Of a stretch of 31,529 nt of DNA, positions 21,123 to 31,320 are shown piece by piece (the first letter of the stretch is position 1; the number at the start of each line of letters is the position of its first letter). A program made the translations under genes and the position numbers. The DNA comes from Silene noctiflora (Eukaryota; Streptophyta; Magnoliopsida; Caryophyllales; Caryophyllaceae). A model generated the notes under the pieces. It worked only from the letters and a program-made list of their open reading frames with translations. It was not told the origin of the DNA and did no database searches. The stretch covers positions 40,046-71,574 of the forward strand of contig VHZZ01000104.1 of assembly GCA_009801015.1 (NCBI GenBank), given 5' to 3'.

Positions 21123-21264
21123 GATCAAGGTTCGGATTTAAAGCACAATAAAATGTGGACCCGTGATCATCCGAAACAATATTTGCCTAATTTTGTAAAG
21201 AAATGCCCAGACATCCATCTTATCACATTTAAGTTTGGATCAAGGTTCGAATTAAAGCACAATA
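21123..21264. repeat. Direct repeat GATCAAGGTTCG..TTAAAGCACAATAA
   Basis: A near-identical 27-29-bp sequence occurs at 21123-21151 and 21238-21264, about 115 bp apart. It is a short local duplication in the putative intron upstream of the orphan exon. Confidence 0.85.
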
Positions 21265-22295
21265 AGGTGTTGCCACCTTTGCTTGAATGACCTGACACAA
21301 ATCTGAACCGATGCCCTATACAGACCAAATATGACAAGAAACCTGATTGACTCGATTCACCCCGACCCAACAACCAATAGTTTACCTGCCCAAAAATACA
21401 TCATAGTTGTAACACCCCCTCTTACCCGGCCAACGTAATCGAAAGTGTCAACATCTCAGTTTTCCCGAGGAAGTAAATCGGAACTTCAATTAAGCAACAT
21501 TTTATATAAATAACATATTTAAGAATTACGTAAACGAATAAATGAATAATACAAAGTGATTTCTACATGATACAACTCGCTAAGGTCTACATCGACTATC
21601 ATGTGACTATGCAACTAAACTCCAAATGTCCACAGCGTGGCCTATATCCCGATCATCGTCATATCTAAACTTGTACTCCAAACTACTCCCCATATGATCG
21701 GAAATATCATATAGATCATCACATGCCACCCGAATTAAAGAAGATGACAATTTATACATAGCCAATACACGTCAGTTTCAATATTACACACTCACTGAAT
21801 GACGTCTGAATATGAACATGCAATGCAACGATGAAACACACGAGTCACAAGTCTCCTCATCCACTACAACTCCACAGCCATATAACGCGGTGACGGCATC
21901 ACAACACCGCAACCAAACAGCCGGACCACAGCCTGTAAAACAGGTACGAGGATGCACCCCGTGATACCGAGTCCGATCGCTAACCAGACCCTTGCCAGAT
22001 GTCGTGACACCACACGAGACCCTCTGTACTCAAGCCATAAACGTGCACGTCCTTCTTGGAGTGGGAAACTACGAGTAGCCACCCGTGTAATACCCCGTAA
22101 TTTAATATAAATTATATGAATAGTTTACGTATCTTAAATAATTAATTTAATAATAATAATGGATGTTTTCATATAAATGAGATAATATAATATGAGTCGG
22201 GAGTTTGTTTATGTTGGACCGTCAAAGTGTGGGCCTGTGTAAGTAATAAGAGTCGGGATCTAATAATAATATAATATAATAATTAAGCTGCATAC

Positions 22296-22462
22296 GGTTT
22301 TATAATTAAATAAAATAAACTAATTTGACCTGCTATATAAATAGAAGAAAAACCCTAACCTAATAGACAGACTTCACANGGTTTTATAATTAAATAAAAT
22401 AAACTAATTTGACCTGCTATATAAATAGAAGAAAAACCCTAACCTAATAGACAGACTTCACA
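22296..22462. repeat. Perfect 83-bp duplication on either side of a single N
   Basis: Bases 22296-22378 and 22380-22462 are identical, separated only by N at 22379. The two contig ends were probably joined without merging their overlap, so the second copy is likely an assembly artefact and the true LTR about 84 bp shorter. Both copies include the TATA motif. Confidence 0.9.
22418..22424 (+). promoter_or_regulatory. TATA box of the nested LTR
   Basis: CTATATAAATAG stands about 330 bp into the LTR (about 250 bp if the duplicated segment is collapsed). It is followed by AACCCTAACC, a layout typical of a U3/R border. Confidence 0.55.
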
Positions 22463-24875
22463 AATCTGAAAAAAATAGAAGAGGGGAAGACAGTTTCAGA
22501 CCTAGCAACCGTTTTAATTGATATTCGTATACGAGGTAAGTTTATACGACCGTCTCACAATTTTATGTATGCGCCTAATAATGAATATAACTCGTAATCT
22601 AGACCATCGTATGACTTGCCTTGACCGTGACCTCGACCATGGACCAGCAGGGGGTGACCGGACTCACGACGGACCACCGTTGACCGTCAGGGAGGGATGT
22701 TTGACCGGTGTTAATGGGTGGTGTTTGTTAGGTTAAAACTGTGAGTAAACTCTAATTGACCCCTGATCCGTAGTTAAATATGACCAGGGCTGGGTTGGTG
22801 TTGGTTGTGGTGGCTAGTCGACCCTAGTGGGAGGTCAGGGGTGGAGGCAGGTGGTGGTTTGGACGGTGTCTCGCCGAAATTCGAAGGGAGGCTGTGCGTA
22901 GGGTTACAACTCGTTTTGAACCCGTTATTGGACTTGACCGGACCTGGGCATGGTAGGGTTGGGATCTGGTGGTGCATTCGACTCCAAGGGTGGTGTTGGT
23001 TGAGCCAGGGCGGCAGTTAGGTGCCGGTGGTGGTCGAAAAAACGTGAAATAGGGGAAAGTTGCTTGTTGGAGTTGCTCCGGTGTTGGGATGTTTCTGTGG
23101 TGGTGGTGTTGGTTCGAGGAGATGAGGGACCATCCCTGGAACCACCGTAGGTCAGTGGTGACAACGATGGTGGCCAGAGGTGGTGAGGTGTGGTGTAGGA
23201 GTTGGTGTCGGGTAAGATTGGACACGGGTTGGAGGAGGTGTTGCTGAGTCTGACCGTGCACCAGGTAGCTAGGGTGAGGGTGTTCGACTTGGTGGCTAGG
23301 TTAGACCATGGCGGTGGCATCAGGAGGGGACCACCGTGGTGCAGGGTGGCTAACCATGGTGGAGTTGGTGGTTGCGAGTTGTGTTTAAGGGGTGTTTGTC
23401 GAGGGGTATAAGACTTTAAGGGTGTGTAGAGGACCAGGTTTAGGAGATTGGGTGACTCGGGTTTCGTAATTGAATCGAGTTTTGAAATATCGTAATGTTA
23501 TAATTAATAATAAATAATTAATGTATAATTAATACTGGGTTATAAATAAAGTACAAATAATTAATATTGAATAATTATTATTGTTTAAGTGACAGTTTTA
23601 AGGTGAAATTTTTCTGAGTATTGTATTGGATTACTATTGGATTTTATTGTTGCGAGGTAGGATAATCTACTCACTCTAACTGTATCTGTTTGAATTGGCT
23701 TGAGCATGAGATATGATAATGGTTGATGACTAACTGTTGAGATTTGATATATTGTCATGAGATGAATTATTAATATTAATTTGAGTTATTATTGTTAATT
23801 TGAGATATCATTGCTGAGATGAGACATTGTTGCTGGATTGAATTGAGTATGTAAGTATTGTATACACTGTGTTGAGATTTGGAATTGTGAGTATTGGACG
23901 GGCCCATGCTGGTTCTACAGACTATGTCTCTGGTGGATAATGTGTGAGATATTGGACTGCCCCAGGTTTAGTCTCAGGTGGATCATGTGGGTAAATGATT
24001 GGAAGGCCCCAGACTTAGTCTCTGGTGGATAACGTGGACAATTGATGTTGAGAAGTGACATGTTGACAGTTGTGAGATTCATTGTTGCTTTATTATTGTG
24101 ATATATTTTATCCTACTCAATCGCGAGGTTGACAGTGTATTCGTGAACACTTGTGATGAACCATAAATGGGGAGCAGACTTGCAGGTGCTTGAGACTAGC
24201 AGGCTAGGAACTTGGGAGGCGCGAGGAGCTTGGCTTGACGACTTAGATTGAGATCACTAGTTTATTTAATAATAGTTTTGACGTTTTAATTTTCCGCTGC
24301 GAGTTGTATTTGTATTTGTTTTAAAAAAAAATTGTAAGACATTTGAGTTTAATTTATCTCAATTGCCTTGGTTTGCCAAACTCTTTTATTCACTACCTCG
24401 GTCATTCCGAGATGGTAACAGTCTCATTTATCTAGGAAGGCCTAGTTAAGGCTCTTGGATAAATGGGGGTGTTACAACCCGAGCATAAGACGGTCTCCCG
24501 AAACCGCCTTACGTCTCCTCAACAACCACACATCACCACCACAACTCCACCACCAACCTCCAACATCCACTAACATCTACCAACAATCACACGTTATAAT
24601 GCAAATCTAATTATCATGTAAGACTAACAACAACATGAATGATATATGTAAACATATGAGTAAGCATCCATATTACCAAAACCGAGTAGGGAAACCCGAC
24701 ATTTTAACAAACTCCGTAAGCAACTCGAGACAACCAAGAATCCGTCTCACAAAACCATCTCATCTTACATAAATCACATAATTACCATCACAACACATCC
24801 TATACTCTTTTATTATATAAAACCCCTTATTATTACCCCTTCATAATACTAATTATAATTAATAATTAGCATTAC

Positions 24876-25136
24876 TGTAATACCCCGGGCCAAACCTTGG
24901 GCCGGGAGCGGTTACTCATGATAGCTCTCCAGGCTGTGTACATTGCCCACAGATCAACACGGGTCATTTCCAGCGCATTTTGTCCTCACTCATGCGCATC
25001 CCGGGAACCTTCCCAGGAGGTCACCTATCCTAATACTGTTCCCAGTCAAACACGCTTAACTTTGGAGTTCTTTTGCATGGATGACCAGAAAAGAAAGTGC
25101 ACTTTGTTGATATGAGTAGTACTTTCAATCCCGTCA
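24876..25136 (-). repeat. 5S rRNA-derived LTR segment (Cassandra-like)
   Basis: Read on the minus strand it starts TGACGGGATTGAAAG and ends GGCCCGGGGTATTACA. Between them, at 25070-25003, it matches the 3' half of plant 5S rRNA: GAACTCCAAAGTTAAGCGTG (box A region), CAGTATTAGGAT (intermediate element), AGGATAGGTGACCTCCTGGG (box C with one change). Cassandra TRIM retrotransposons are known to carry 5S-derived Pol III promoters in their LTRs. The 5' half is only loosely 5S-like, so this is not a 5S gene. No Met-tRNA primer site follows on the minus strand, and simple 5-bp flanks do not match (ATTAC against TAGTT). Confidence 0.75.
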
Positions 25137-25141
25137 TAGTT

Positions 25142-26149
25142 TATATTCAAATTCGACACCGTACTAGCTTAGCTCTACTACCGCTTGATTGTGTCTTGTT
25201 TGTTTGTCACTTCACAAAGGCACTCTCTGATGCAGAATATTTTGTTTAGCCGATTTTTGAACGTGTCTTAGGTTATGCATTATCTAATTATGCTATGTAC
25301 TCTAATGTTTGATTGTTGTAATAAAAAGGAAAGATCAAGACAAAGGTTAGCATATGGAGTGAGGCTAGTATGGGCCTCACCCTCGTTGAGAATGGAAACA
25401 TTCGAAGTTTTTTGTTAAACTTGAAAATTTTCGTTATGAAATTACTCGTTCATCCCCTTCGTTCCCCCCGAATGCTTTACCTATTCCAAGTTATCAGAGC
25501 TGATATCACTATTTGGTAATTCGTACAATCGACAACCATGTAATTTGGATATTGCTAGTTGTTATCTTTCATATGAGCAGTTCCGTCAAGGTTTTAGGAA
25601 TGATTGATGAAGTTAAATATTTGATAAATTCTAATTATATTCCAAATCTACGTATTCCTATATATACTTTACCCCTTCCCTAGAGGTGGCCAACGGTGAG
25701 GGACGATTCGTTTTGACTGATGTATCGGGTCTTCACTCTTCATCCTCCCAACATGTCTGACCCGAGTTAGGTTAATATTAAACTTTTTCGAACCGTCCAT
25801 AATTGGACTCGGTCCCAACCTCCTCCAACTTGTTGAATTTCTACCTTTTTTTCCCCTTAAAACCTACCAATAAAAAAAACAAAGTATGGATGATCTTAAT
25901 CCGACCTCCCCGACTCTCCACAACAACTCGTAAACGGGGTAAGTTAGGGGTCCGCCTTAAGATAACCCGACACTGACCCACTAACCCACTCCACCTTTAG
26001 GGTAGCGTTTGGGTAGATCCAGCGCATCATGCTTAACTCCACCCGACCTTACTTGACTAGCAGACACCACTACCCTCCCTCACAATTTCAATTAGAATCC
26101 TCTCTATTTCCTAAAAGAAATGAAGGGTTCATTTCTTGTAAACTGTCTA
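25142..26149. other. Intergenic DNA between the LTR block and the MITE
   Basis: No gene is supported. At 25490-25500 AAGTTATCAGAGC resembles a tRNA-Met primer-binding site (TGGTATCAGAGC), so 25260-25488 might be a decayed LTR; no matching borders were found. GGGTCGG/CCCGAC-type words recur at 25725-25980. Confidence 0.45.
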
Positions 26150-26608
26150 GGGGGCGTTTTTTTCGTGCACGAGTATGGGTTTGGAATCAGGAATCATACC
26201 CGGGTGGTATGGGTTTGGAACTTGATTCCTCATACCTTGTGTTTGTTTCAATTTTGGGTGGTATGAGTTTGAAACTCAATTAAGGTTAAAATGCATAAAA
26301 TAAAATATTTGAAATAATAATTTTTAATATTATAAAATCATGAAAATAATTATTTAATGCAATAAATATATAAAAAGTTGAATTTACAATATCCCATATT
26401 TTTGTTTTCATATATTTGTTCATTCTAATTTGATACTCATGAGTATCAATCTCATACCCACTCCCCTCCTTGGGTATGAGAAACCCATACCTCATGGGTT
26501 TGAGGTATGGGTATGAAACCCTTGTATTTGTGAAACAAACACTTGGTATGAGCTTGACTCATTCCAAACACATACCTCATACCTTTTTTGTGTGAACCAA
26601 ATACCCTC
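26150..26608. mobile_element. Non-autonomous TIR element (MITE-like), possibly Harbinger type
   Basis: The left end GGGGGCGTTTTTTTCGTGCACGAGTATGGGTTTGGAA pairs imperfectly with the inverse of the right end (GAGGGTATTTGGTTCACAC...TATGTGTTTGGAA), giving arms of about 50 bp. Multiple GGTATGGGTTTG/CAAACCCATACC words fill both halves around an AT-rich centre. Flanks are CTA and TAA, one base from a TAA-type 3-bp duplication, so the family is a guess. It sits 160 bp before the PPR gene start. (The left arm is given in parts: GGGGGCGTTTTTTT, then CGTGCACGAG, then TATGGGTTTGGAA.). Confidence 0.55.
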
Positions 26609-26767
26609 TAAATATCATCTTGCAGCGATCTAACGGGTCATATTTTAACCGGGTTTTTATGACGAAAGCTTGGAGTATGTCCCATTGTGGAGCTCATATG
26701 TGGCTCTAGCCTCTAGTAGACAAAATGAGCAAGAGTGCAAGACCACAAAATCTGGTACCAAAATCAA

Positions 26768-28951
26768 ATGACAACGCAACGTTTAATCCCCAAAACCCTT
26801 TCTAAAACCCTAACATTTCTCAATTTCCCCAAATCACTATGCACCTCATCAAATCTTCAAACCCCATTAAAAATTACTCAGCAACCCAATTCACCACCTT
26901 CTTTAACAGTAGAGAAGATTCTGCTAAATTTGAAATTGAGTACGTCAAATTTCTTTAATTACAACAGTTCTATATATTCTATCCTAACCCCATTTGATGT
27001 TGCTGAAGTATTGTATAAATGTAATGATAATCTGAAACTGGGTTTACAATTTATTGATTTAATTTCATCGAAATGCCCGCATTTTCGACATTCAGCTGTT
27101 TCTTTATGTGCTATGGTGCATTTTTTGTATAGGGGTAGGAGGGGGTCTGATGGGCAGGCTTTGATTTTGCGTATGGTTAGGAAGAGGGGCGTTTCGAGGG
27201 CCGAAATTGTGGATTGTTTTGTTACGGGGCTTAGTAAGTGTGGCGGCAGTGGCGGCGATTTGGGTGTTTTTGATTTGTTAGTTAAGAGTTTTGTGCAAGC
27301 TGGTAGGTTTAGAGAGGGTGTTGAAGTATTTAGGATGTTAATTAGTAGAGGGGTTTGTGTTTCGATTAATGCTTGTAATGGACTTCTTGGTGGGTTAGTG
27401 AAGGTCGGGTGGGTTGATTTGGCGAGGGAGGTGTATGGTGAAGCGGTTAAATGTGGAGTTGTGGTGAATGTTTATACATTGAATATAATGGTTCATGGGT
27501 TGTGTAAAGATGGTAAGATGAGTAATGTGGATTCGTTTTTGACGGAGATGGAAGCCAAGGGTGTGTTTCCTGATAATGTGACTTATAATACACTTATTAG
27601 TGGTTATTGTAGAAATGGGGTTATCGAGAGTGCGTTTCAAACGATGAGTTTGATGTCGAGTAAGGGGTGGAAGCCTGGTTTGGTTACCTATAATGCATTG
27701 TTGAAAGGGCTGTGTAAGACGGGGAATTATTTTAGGGCTAGGCAAGTATTGAACGAGATGTGGACCAGCGGTTTAAGTCCTGATACTACAAGTTATAACA
27801 CTCTGCTGCTAGATTATAGCAGGAAAGGTAGTGTAGTTGATGGCGAACAGCTGTTTGATGAAATGGTCTCTCGTGGTGTTCTGCCGGATGTACTTAGTTT
27901 TACTCTACTAGTCGGAATGCTTTCAAAAACTAGACAACTTGATCGCGCATTGATGTTCTTTAAAGAAATGAAAGCCAAGGGTTTGACACCAGATAGCGTC
28001 ATCTATACTATCCTTATTGGTGGGTTCTGTAAAGTTGGTATAATGCGTGAGGCTTTGAGATTACGCGATGAAATGGTTCAACAGGGTTGTCTTATGGATG
28101 TGGTGACTTACAACACCATTTTAAATGGCTTGTGCCGAGAAAACATGCTCTATGAGGCAGATCAGCTTCTTATTGAAATGGTTCAACGGGGTGTTTTGCC
28201 TGATAATCATACTTACACAAAATTGATTCATGGTTATTGTAAGGCTAATGACATGAAAAAAGCAGAGTTATTGTTTGAGACTATGGTTCACAAGAACCTC
28301 AAACCGGATATTGTGACATATAATACTTTGATGGATGGGTTTTGTAAGGAAGGCTTCATGGAGAAGGCTCATGAATTATGGGATGACATGGTCTGTCGAA
28401 ACATCTTTCCTAATCTCATATCATATAGTATTCTCATTAACGGGTTTTGTACCGTGGGGCGTCTCAGTGATGCATTTAGGCTGTGGGATGAGATGGTTGG
28501 GAAAGGTATTGAGCCAACTACTGTGATTTGCAACACTATCATTAAAGGGTATTGTAGATCTGGTGATGCTTCAAAGGCGGAAGAGTTCCTAAATGAGGTG
28601 GGTGTGAAGGGTACTTTTCCCGACAATATTACATACAACACTCTTATACAAGGATTCGTCAAAGAAGAGAACATGGGCAGAGCTTTTGTCTTGCTCAATA
28701 AAATGGAGGATAAGGGTATGTTGCCTGATGTCATATCATATAATGTAATAATAGATGGCTTTTGTAGACAAGGTAGAATGGAAGAAGCAAATTGTACATA
28801 CAAAAAGATGGTAGAAAGAGGAATAAATCCGGACAGGTCAACATATACGTCGTTAATCAATGGTTTTGTTGGTCAGGATAACTTGAAGGAGGCATTTAGG
28901 TATCATGATGAAATGCTTCGGAGGGGTTTTGTGCCAGATGATAAGTTCTGA
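26768..28951 (+). CDS. P-class pentatricopeptide repeat protein, At5g01110 orthologue
   Basis: Intronless, 727 codons plus TGA. The start at 26768 (MTTQRLIPKTLSKTLTFLNF) is preferred to the in-frame ATG at 26735. It gives an Arg/Ser/Thr-rich, acid-free amphipathic N-terminus typical of an organelle presequence, and a length matching Arabidopsis At5g01110 (about 729). From about residue 172 there are 16 consecutive 35-residue P-type motifs (for example VVTYNTILNGLCREN...GVLPD), preceded by one or two degenerate helices. The C-terminus GFVPDDKF matches the Arabidopsis protein. No E, E+ or DYW tail is present, so an editing deaminase role is not expected. P-class PPR proteins bind specific organellar RNAs to stabilise, process or help translate them; the target here is unknown. 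Mitochondrial rather than plastid targeting is an inference. Confidence 0.95.
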   Translation: MTTQRLIPKTLSKTLTFLNFPKSLCTSSNLQTPLKITQQPNSPPSLTVEKILLNLKLSTSNFFNYNSSIYSILTPFDVAEVLYKCNDNLKLGLQFIDLISSKCPHFRHSAVSLCAMVHFLYRGRRGSDGQALILRMVRKRGVSRAEIVDCFVTGLSKCGGSGGDLGVFDLLVKSFVQAGRFREGVEVFRMLISRGVCVSINACNGLLGGLVKVGWVDLAREVYGEAVKCGVVVNVYTLNIMVHGLCKDGKMSNVDSFLTEMEAKGVFPDNVTYNTLISGYCRNGVIESAFQTMSLMSSKGWKPGLVTYNALLKGLCKTGNYFRARQVLNEMWTSGLSPDTTSYNTLLLDYSRKGSVVDGEQLFDEMVSRGVLPDVLSFTLLVGMLSKTRQLDRALMFFKEMKAKGLTPDSVIYTILIGGFCKVGIMREALRLRDEMVQQGCLMDVVTYNTILNGLCRENMLYEADQLLIEMVQRGVLPDNHTYTKLIHGYCKANDMKKAELLFETMVHKNLKPDIVTYNTLMDGFCKEGFMEKAHELWDDMVCRNIFPNLISYSILINGFCTVGRLSDAFRLWDEMVGKGIEPTTVICNTIIKGYCRSGDASKAEEFLNEVGVKGTFPDNITYNTLIQGFVKEENMGRAFVLLNKMEDKGMLPDVISYNVIIDGFCRQGRMEEANCTYKKMVERGINPDRSTYTSLINGFVGQDNLKEAFRYHDEMLRRGFVPDDKF

Positions 28952-29235
28952 GTTATACTTTTAGTGACCGCACAATAAAAACAGTGTTGGATTTTCTCGA
29001 TAACTTAATTATGGCTGTTGGAGGCTAAAGATCTTAAAAACTTGCTTACGAGGAAAGGTTCTAAAGGTAGTGTATTTTAACCTTTCCAATATGCATAATT
29101 ACTGAAGTCAGTTATTACTCCATGTCACTGTATGTTTGTATTAAGCATACATTGTGGGCATGTTGCTAATTCCTTAGGATTTTGGCTTACTCTACCATTG
29201 CGTTTGTCTTTTTAATGATCCCTTTTGTGAACCTG
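28952..29235 (+). other. Probable 3' UTR of the PPR gene
   Basis: AT-rich sequence following TGA at 28951, with AATAAA at 28974-28979 as a possible polyadenylation signal. No coding frame continues. Confidence 0.45.
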
Positions 29236-29770
29236 AGGCCTTGTTTGGATAGAGGTAAGGGATGGAAAAGGACACGCAATTTTTATTATCTTGATAGTAA
29301 GTTGTGTTGGAGGAAATGGCTACATCCATTTTCCTTCCTTCATCAAAATCCATCAACATAGAAAAGAGTTGGAACTTGGAAACAAAAAAAAAGCCATTGC
29401 ATCATTTCCCTCTCTGCGCCTTCCTTTCCCTACTAATTGGTTTACTCACAATTGAATAGTAATCATATTATTCTGAGTATGTTTACGTTTTGGTGGTTTG
29501 GACTTTGGACTACAAAGAATTGCCTTTGTTTGGATGAAGGGATTTGAAGAGACGGTGAGGGGAGGGGATTAAAAGCTCTTGTTTGGTTGGTAAAATGGGT
29601 TAAAGAAAATGGGACTTAGTGGAGGGAGGGATCCATGTTCCCTTTTACAAGCCAAATTTGAAAATAAAATAAAAATCCTTCCAACATAGAATAGTTTCGG
29701 AAAGGAGATACCAATGCTCTCTTCCCCCACCCCACCCCACCCCCTTCCATCCCTCTTCCCCCCTTCTTTT
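29236..29770. repeat. Two related GCCTTGTTTGGAT segments, decayed transposon remnants
   Basis: GCCTTGTTTGGATAGAGG (about 29242) and GCCTTTGTTTGGATGAAGG (about 29522) open two segments with similar order: purine-rich stretch, TTGGAGG/TGGAGGG, ATCC, CCAACATAG or ATCAACATAG, then a CCCTCTC/CTTCCCC-rich end. Such starts are common at plant hAT-type MITE ends. No clean inverted ends or target duplications were found. Confidence 0.35.
29724..29744 (-). other. G-quadruplex-forming motif (minus strand)
   Basis: The plus strand reads C5-A-C4-A-C4-A-C5, so the minus strand has four runs of at least four G with single-T loops. This fits the strict quadruplex pattern; the plus strand could form an i-motif. 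Confidence 0.8.
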
Positions 29771-31227
29771 GTACTACTATTATATTCAACTCAAACTTAT
29801 TCTATATTCCCTGTTTTTGTAGGGATTCATGAGCGGTAAATGCAATTAGAAGACTCAGATTTAGAGCACATAAAAGCTCAAATGTCACGGGGTTTGTGCA
29901 TTTTCCTACTCTGTTTGCTGCCATGCTGAGTTTCTCTCAGAGCTGAAGGCCTGTAAAGTTGTGGCAGCTCAATCTTCACGGTAATAATTATGCCAATCTA
30001 ACTTTATTATTGGTCTATTAATCGGTGCAACACGGATTGAAATAGGAGGCTGTCCTACAAAAAGTGGATGCGAAACAAATAAATTTACTTGGAATTTTCC
30101 TACCCACTTCTAAATGCAATTGCCTGTGGAACTTTTTGCACTCAGTTTGACCGATGAAAAAAAATTCAAGTATGACAAATTGGAGGGTGCATGACTTAAA
30201 TTTCAGCATCTTCTTCCTACAGCTAAGTACCTTAGATTTTGATTTCAGATCTAGCGGAATACCTGAAACTGGGAGACGTTATATTTGCTTCATAATCTAA
30301 ATCTAGTCGACCTATAATAGAGATTTTTGGACTATGAAACACTCTCAATCAAGCAAGAATACTAAGTGGTGAGGAAAGATATACTAGGCAATAGGCATGC
30401 CTACACAGCTACACCGAGGTAGTTTGGTTAACATCATTGTTTTTAGTTTGAGGTGCCTACTTTTTGTATTTACAAGTTCAAGCTCTGTTGGACTCCAAGG
30501 TTTGGGCATTGTTGTTGGTGTTGAATAACATTGTACGGAATATATAGGAGATTGTATAGCCACCCGCTAAACTCTACTCTATTCACCCCTCGTAGGTTAC
30601 TGTTCAACATTACCATAGTTTTTCCCTTTGTTAAACCAGGACCCAGCGGTTGGTGTCCATTACTTGAGTTCCTTCCTGTTGATGTATTTTTTTAGCAAAT
30701 CTGACTATTGTGCCGGTGGTGCTAAAGAATCATTATTCTTAGGCTATGGAGTTCAATGTACCAAAGTAAAATGACTCGCAAAATTCCCTTGCTTCTATTG
30801 TTTGGCATAGCTGCCAATGTATTAGGTAGAGAATAACATTGATGATTGAAATAAACAAAAACCGTTGCAAGCTTTTGATCATTACAGATCAGTTTTTGTA
30901 CAAAATTCGAGAGTGTACTTGTGCTGCCTAAGACACTTTTAGTTATTCAAAAATAACATACCTATGTACTTTACGCAGAGGTAACAGTATTACATCCAAC
31001 CTCCCTAAGTGTGTCATAAAATGAAGTCGTTGAAACATTGGGGTAATGTCATTGTTGGTGTCTAGTGCGTGTCTTTCTCAAGCTGGTTGTAGTTCATTGC
31101 TTAGCAGAATCTATCGCATATTGTCTGCGCACAAGCCAGTGCCCAGTTTGCCTTTTTGGTGTTTGTAGTTTAGGGTTGTAAATTCCATCTATGTGAAGCT
31201 TAATGTTTATATTCTTTGGCTTTGAAA
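29771..31227. other. Downstream flank without recognised gene
   Basis: No coding exon is supported. A segment at 29822-29980 is bounded by a good acceptor (CCTGTTTTTGTAG) and a GGTAATAA donor-like site, and could be an untranslated exon of the PPR transcript. It has no long open frame. Confidence 0.35.
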
Positions 31228-31229
31228 TA

Positions 31230-31320
31230 CTCTCTCCGTCCCAATCATTTGTTTGTGTTTTTTTTTATTCTTTGAGGGTTATTTTAATTAAAGGTAAACA
31301 AATGATTGGGGAGGAGGGAG
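31230..31320. mobile_element. Stowaway MITE, 91 bp
   Basis: It starts CTCTCTCCGTCCCAATCATT and ends inverted as AATGATTGGGGAGGAGGGAG, with long inverted arms, and is flanked by TA on both sides (31228-31229, 31321-31322). CTCCCTCCGTCCC ends with a TA duplication are diagnostic of Stowaway (Tc1/mariner-derived) MITEs. The short AT-rich centre has no coding sequence. Confidence 0.93.

Larger units (their letters stand above)
22086..24476 (+). mobile_element. Nested solo LTR, gypsy (Tekay/Del-like), 2,391 bp
   Basis: It starts TGTAATACCCCG and ends GGGGGTGTTACA, imperfectly inverted, with perfect 5-bp target-site duplications ACCCG at 22081-22085 and 24477-24481. Length over 2 kb with TGTAAYACCCC termini is typical of Tekay/Del chromovirus LTRs; this assignment is by style and was not searched. 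Promoter-like TATATAA is at 22334-22340 and again at 22418-22424 because of a duplicated segment. GTGG-rich DNA fills 22600-23400. No gag-pol coding is present, so it is a solo LTR. Open frames through the GTGG-rich part are compositional. Confidence 0.88.
21408..25136 (-). mobile_element. Old composite LTR-like element split by a younger LTR, with a 5S-like right end
   Basis: The left border TGTAACACCCCCTCTTACCC (21408) is, on the minus strand, an LTR end of the GGGGGTGTTACA type. The flanks share TCATAGTT at 21401-21408 and 25134-25141. Used as a 5-bp duplication this is ATAGT at 21403-21407 and 25136-25140, which overlaps the final CA by one base. Removing the nested element (22086-24476 plus one ACCCG) leaves about 1.33 kb. 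A minus-strand TATA-like TTTTATATAA lies at 24822-24813. Its distance from the right border (about 310 bp) is similar to that in the nested LTR. Either it is a single LTR with 5S-like DNA in its upstream part, or two different LTRs lie side by side. Confidence 0.5.

Noticed and set aside
22824..23320. Overlapping 131- and 145-codon minus-strand frames
   Set aside because: Both pass through the GTGG-rich part of the nested LTR in different frames and are Pro/His/Thr-rich from composition alone.
25003..25070. A functional 5S rRNA gene
   Set aside because: Only the 3' half matches well, the 5' half is divergent, and the segment ends in an LTR-type GGGGTATTACA terminus. It is a retrotransposon-borne 5S relic.
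24897..25115. 72-codon plus-strand open frame over the 5S-like region
   Set aside because: It lies antisense to a 5S-rRNA-derived LTR segment; the frame is a by-product of that sequence.
25488..25500. Primer-binding site of an LTR retrotransposon
   Set aside because: TTATCAGAGC is close to the tRNA-Met primer site, but no LTR border, target duplication or gag frame supports an element.
27395..28860. Minus-strand frames inside the PPR gene
   Set aside because: Shadows of the repeated PPR codon pattern; the plus-strand protein has full family homology.
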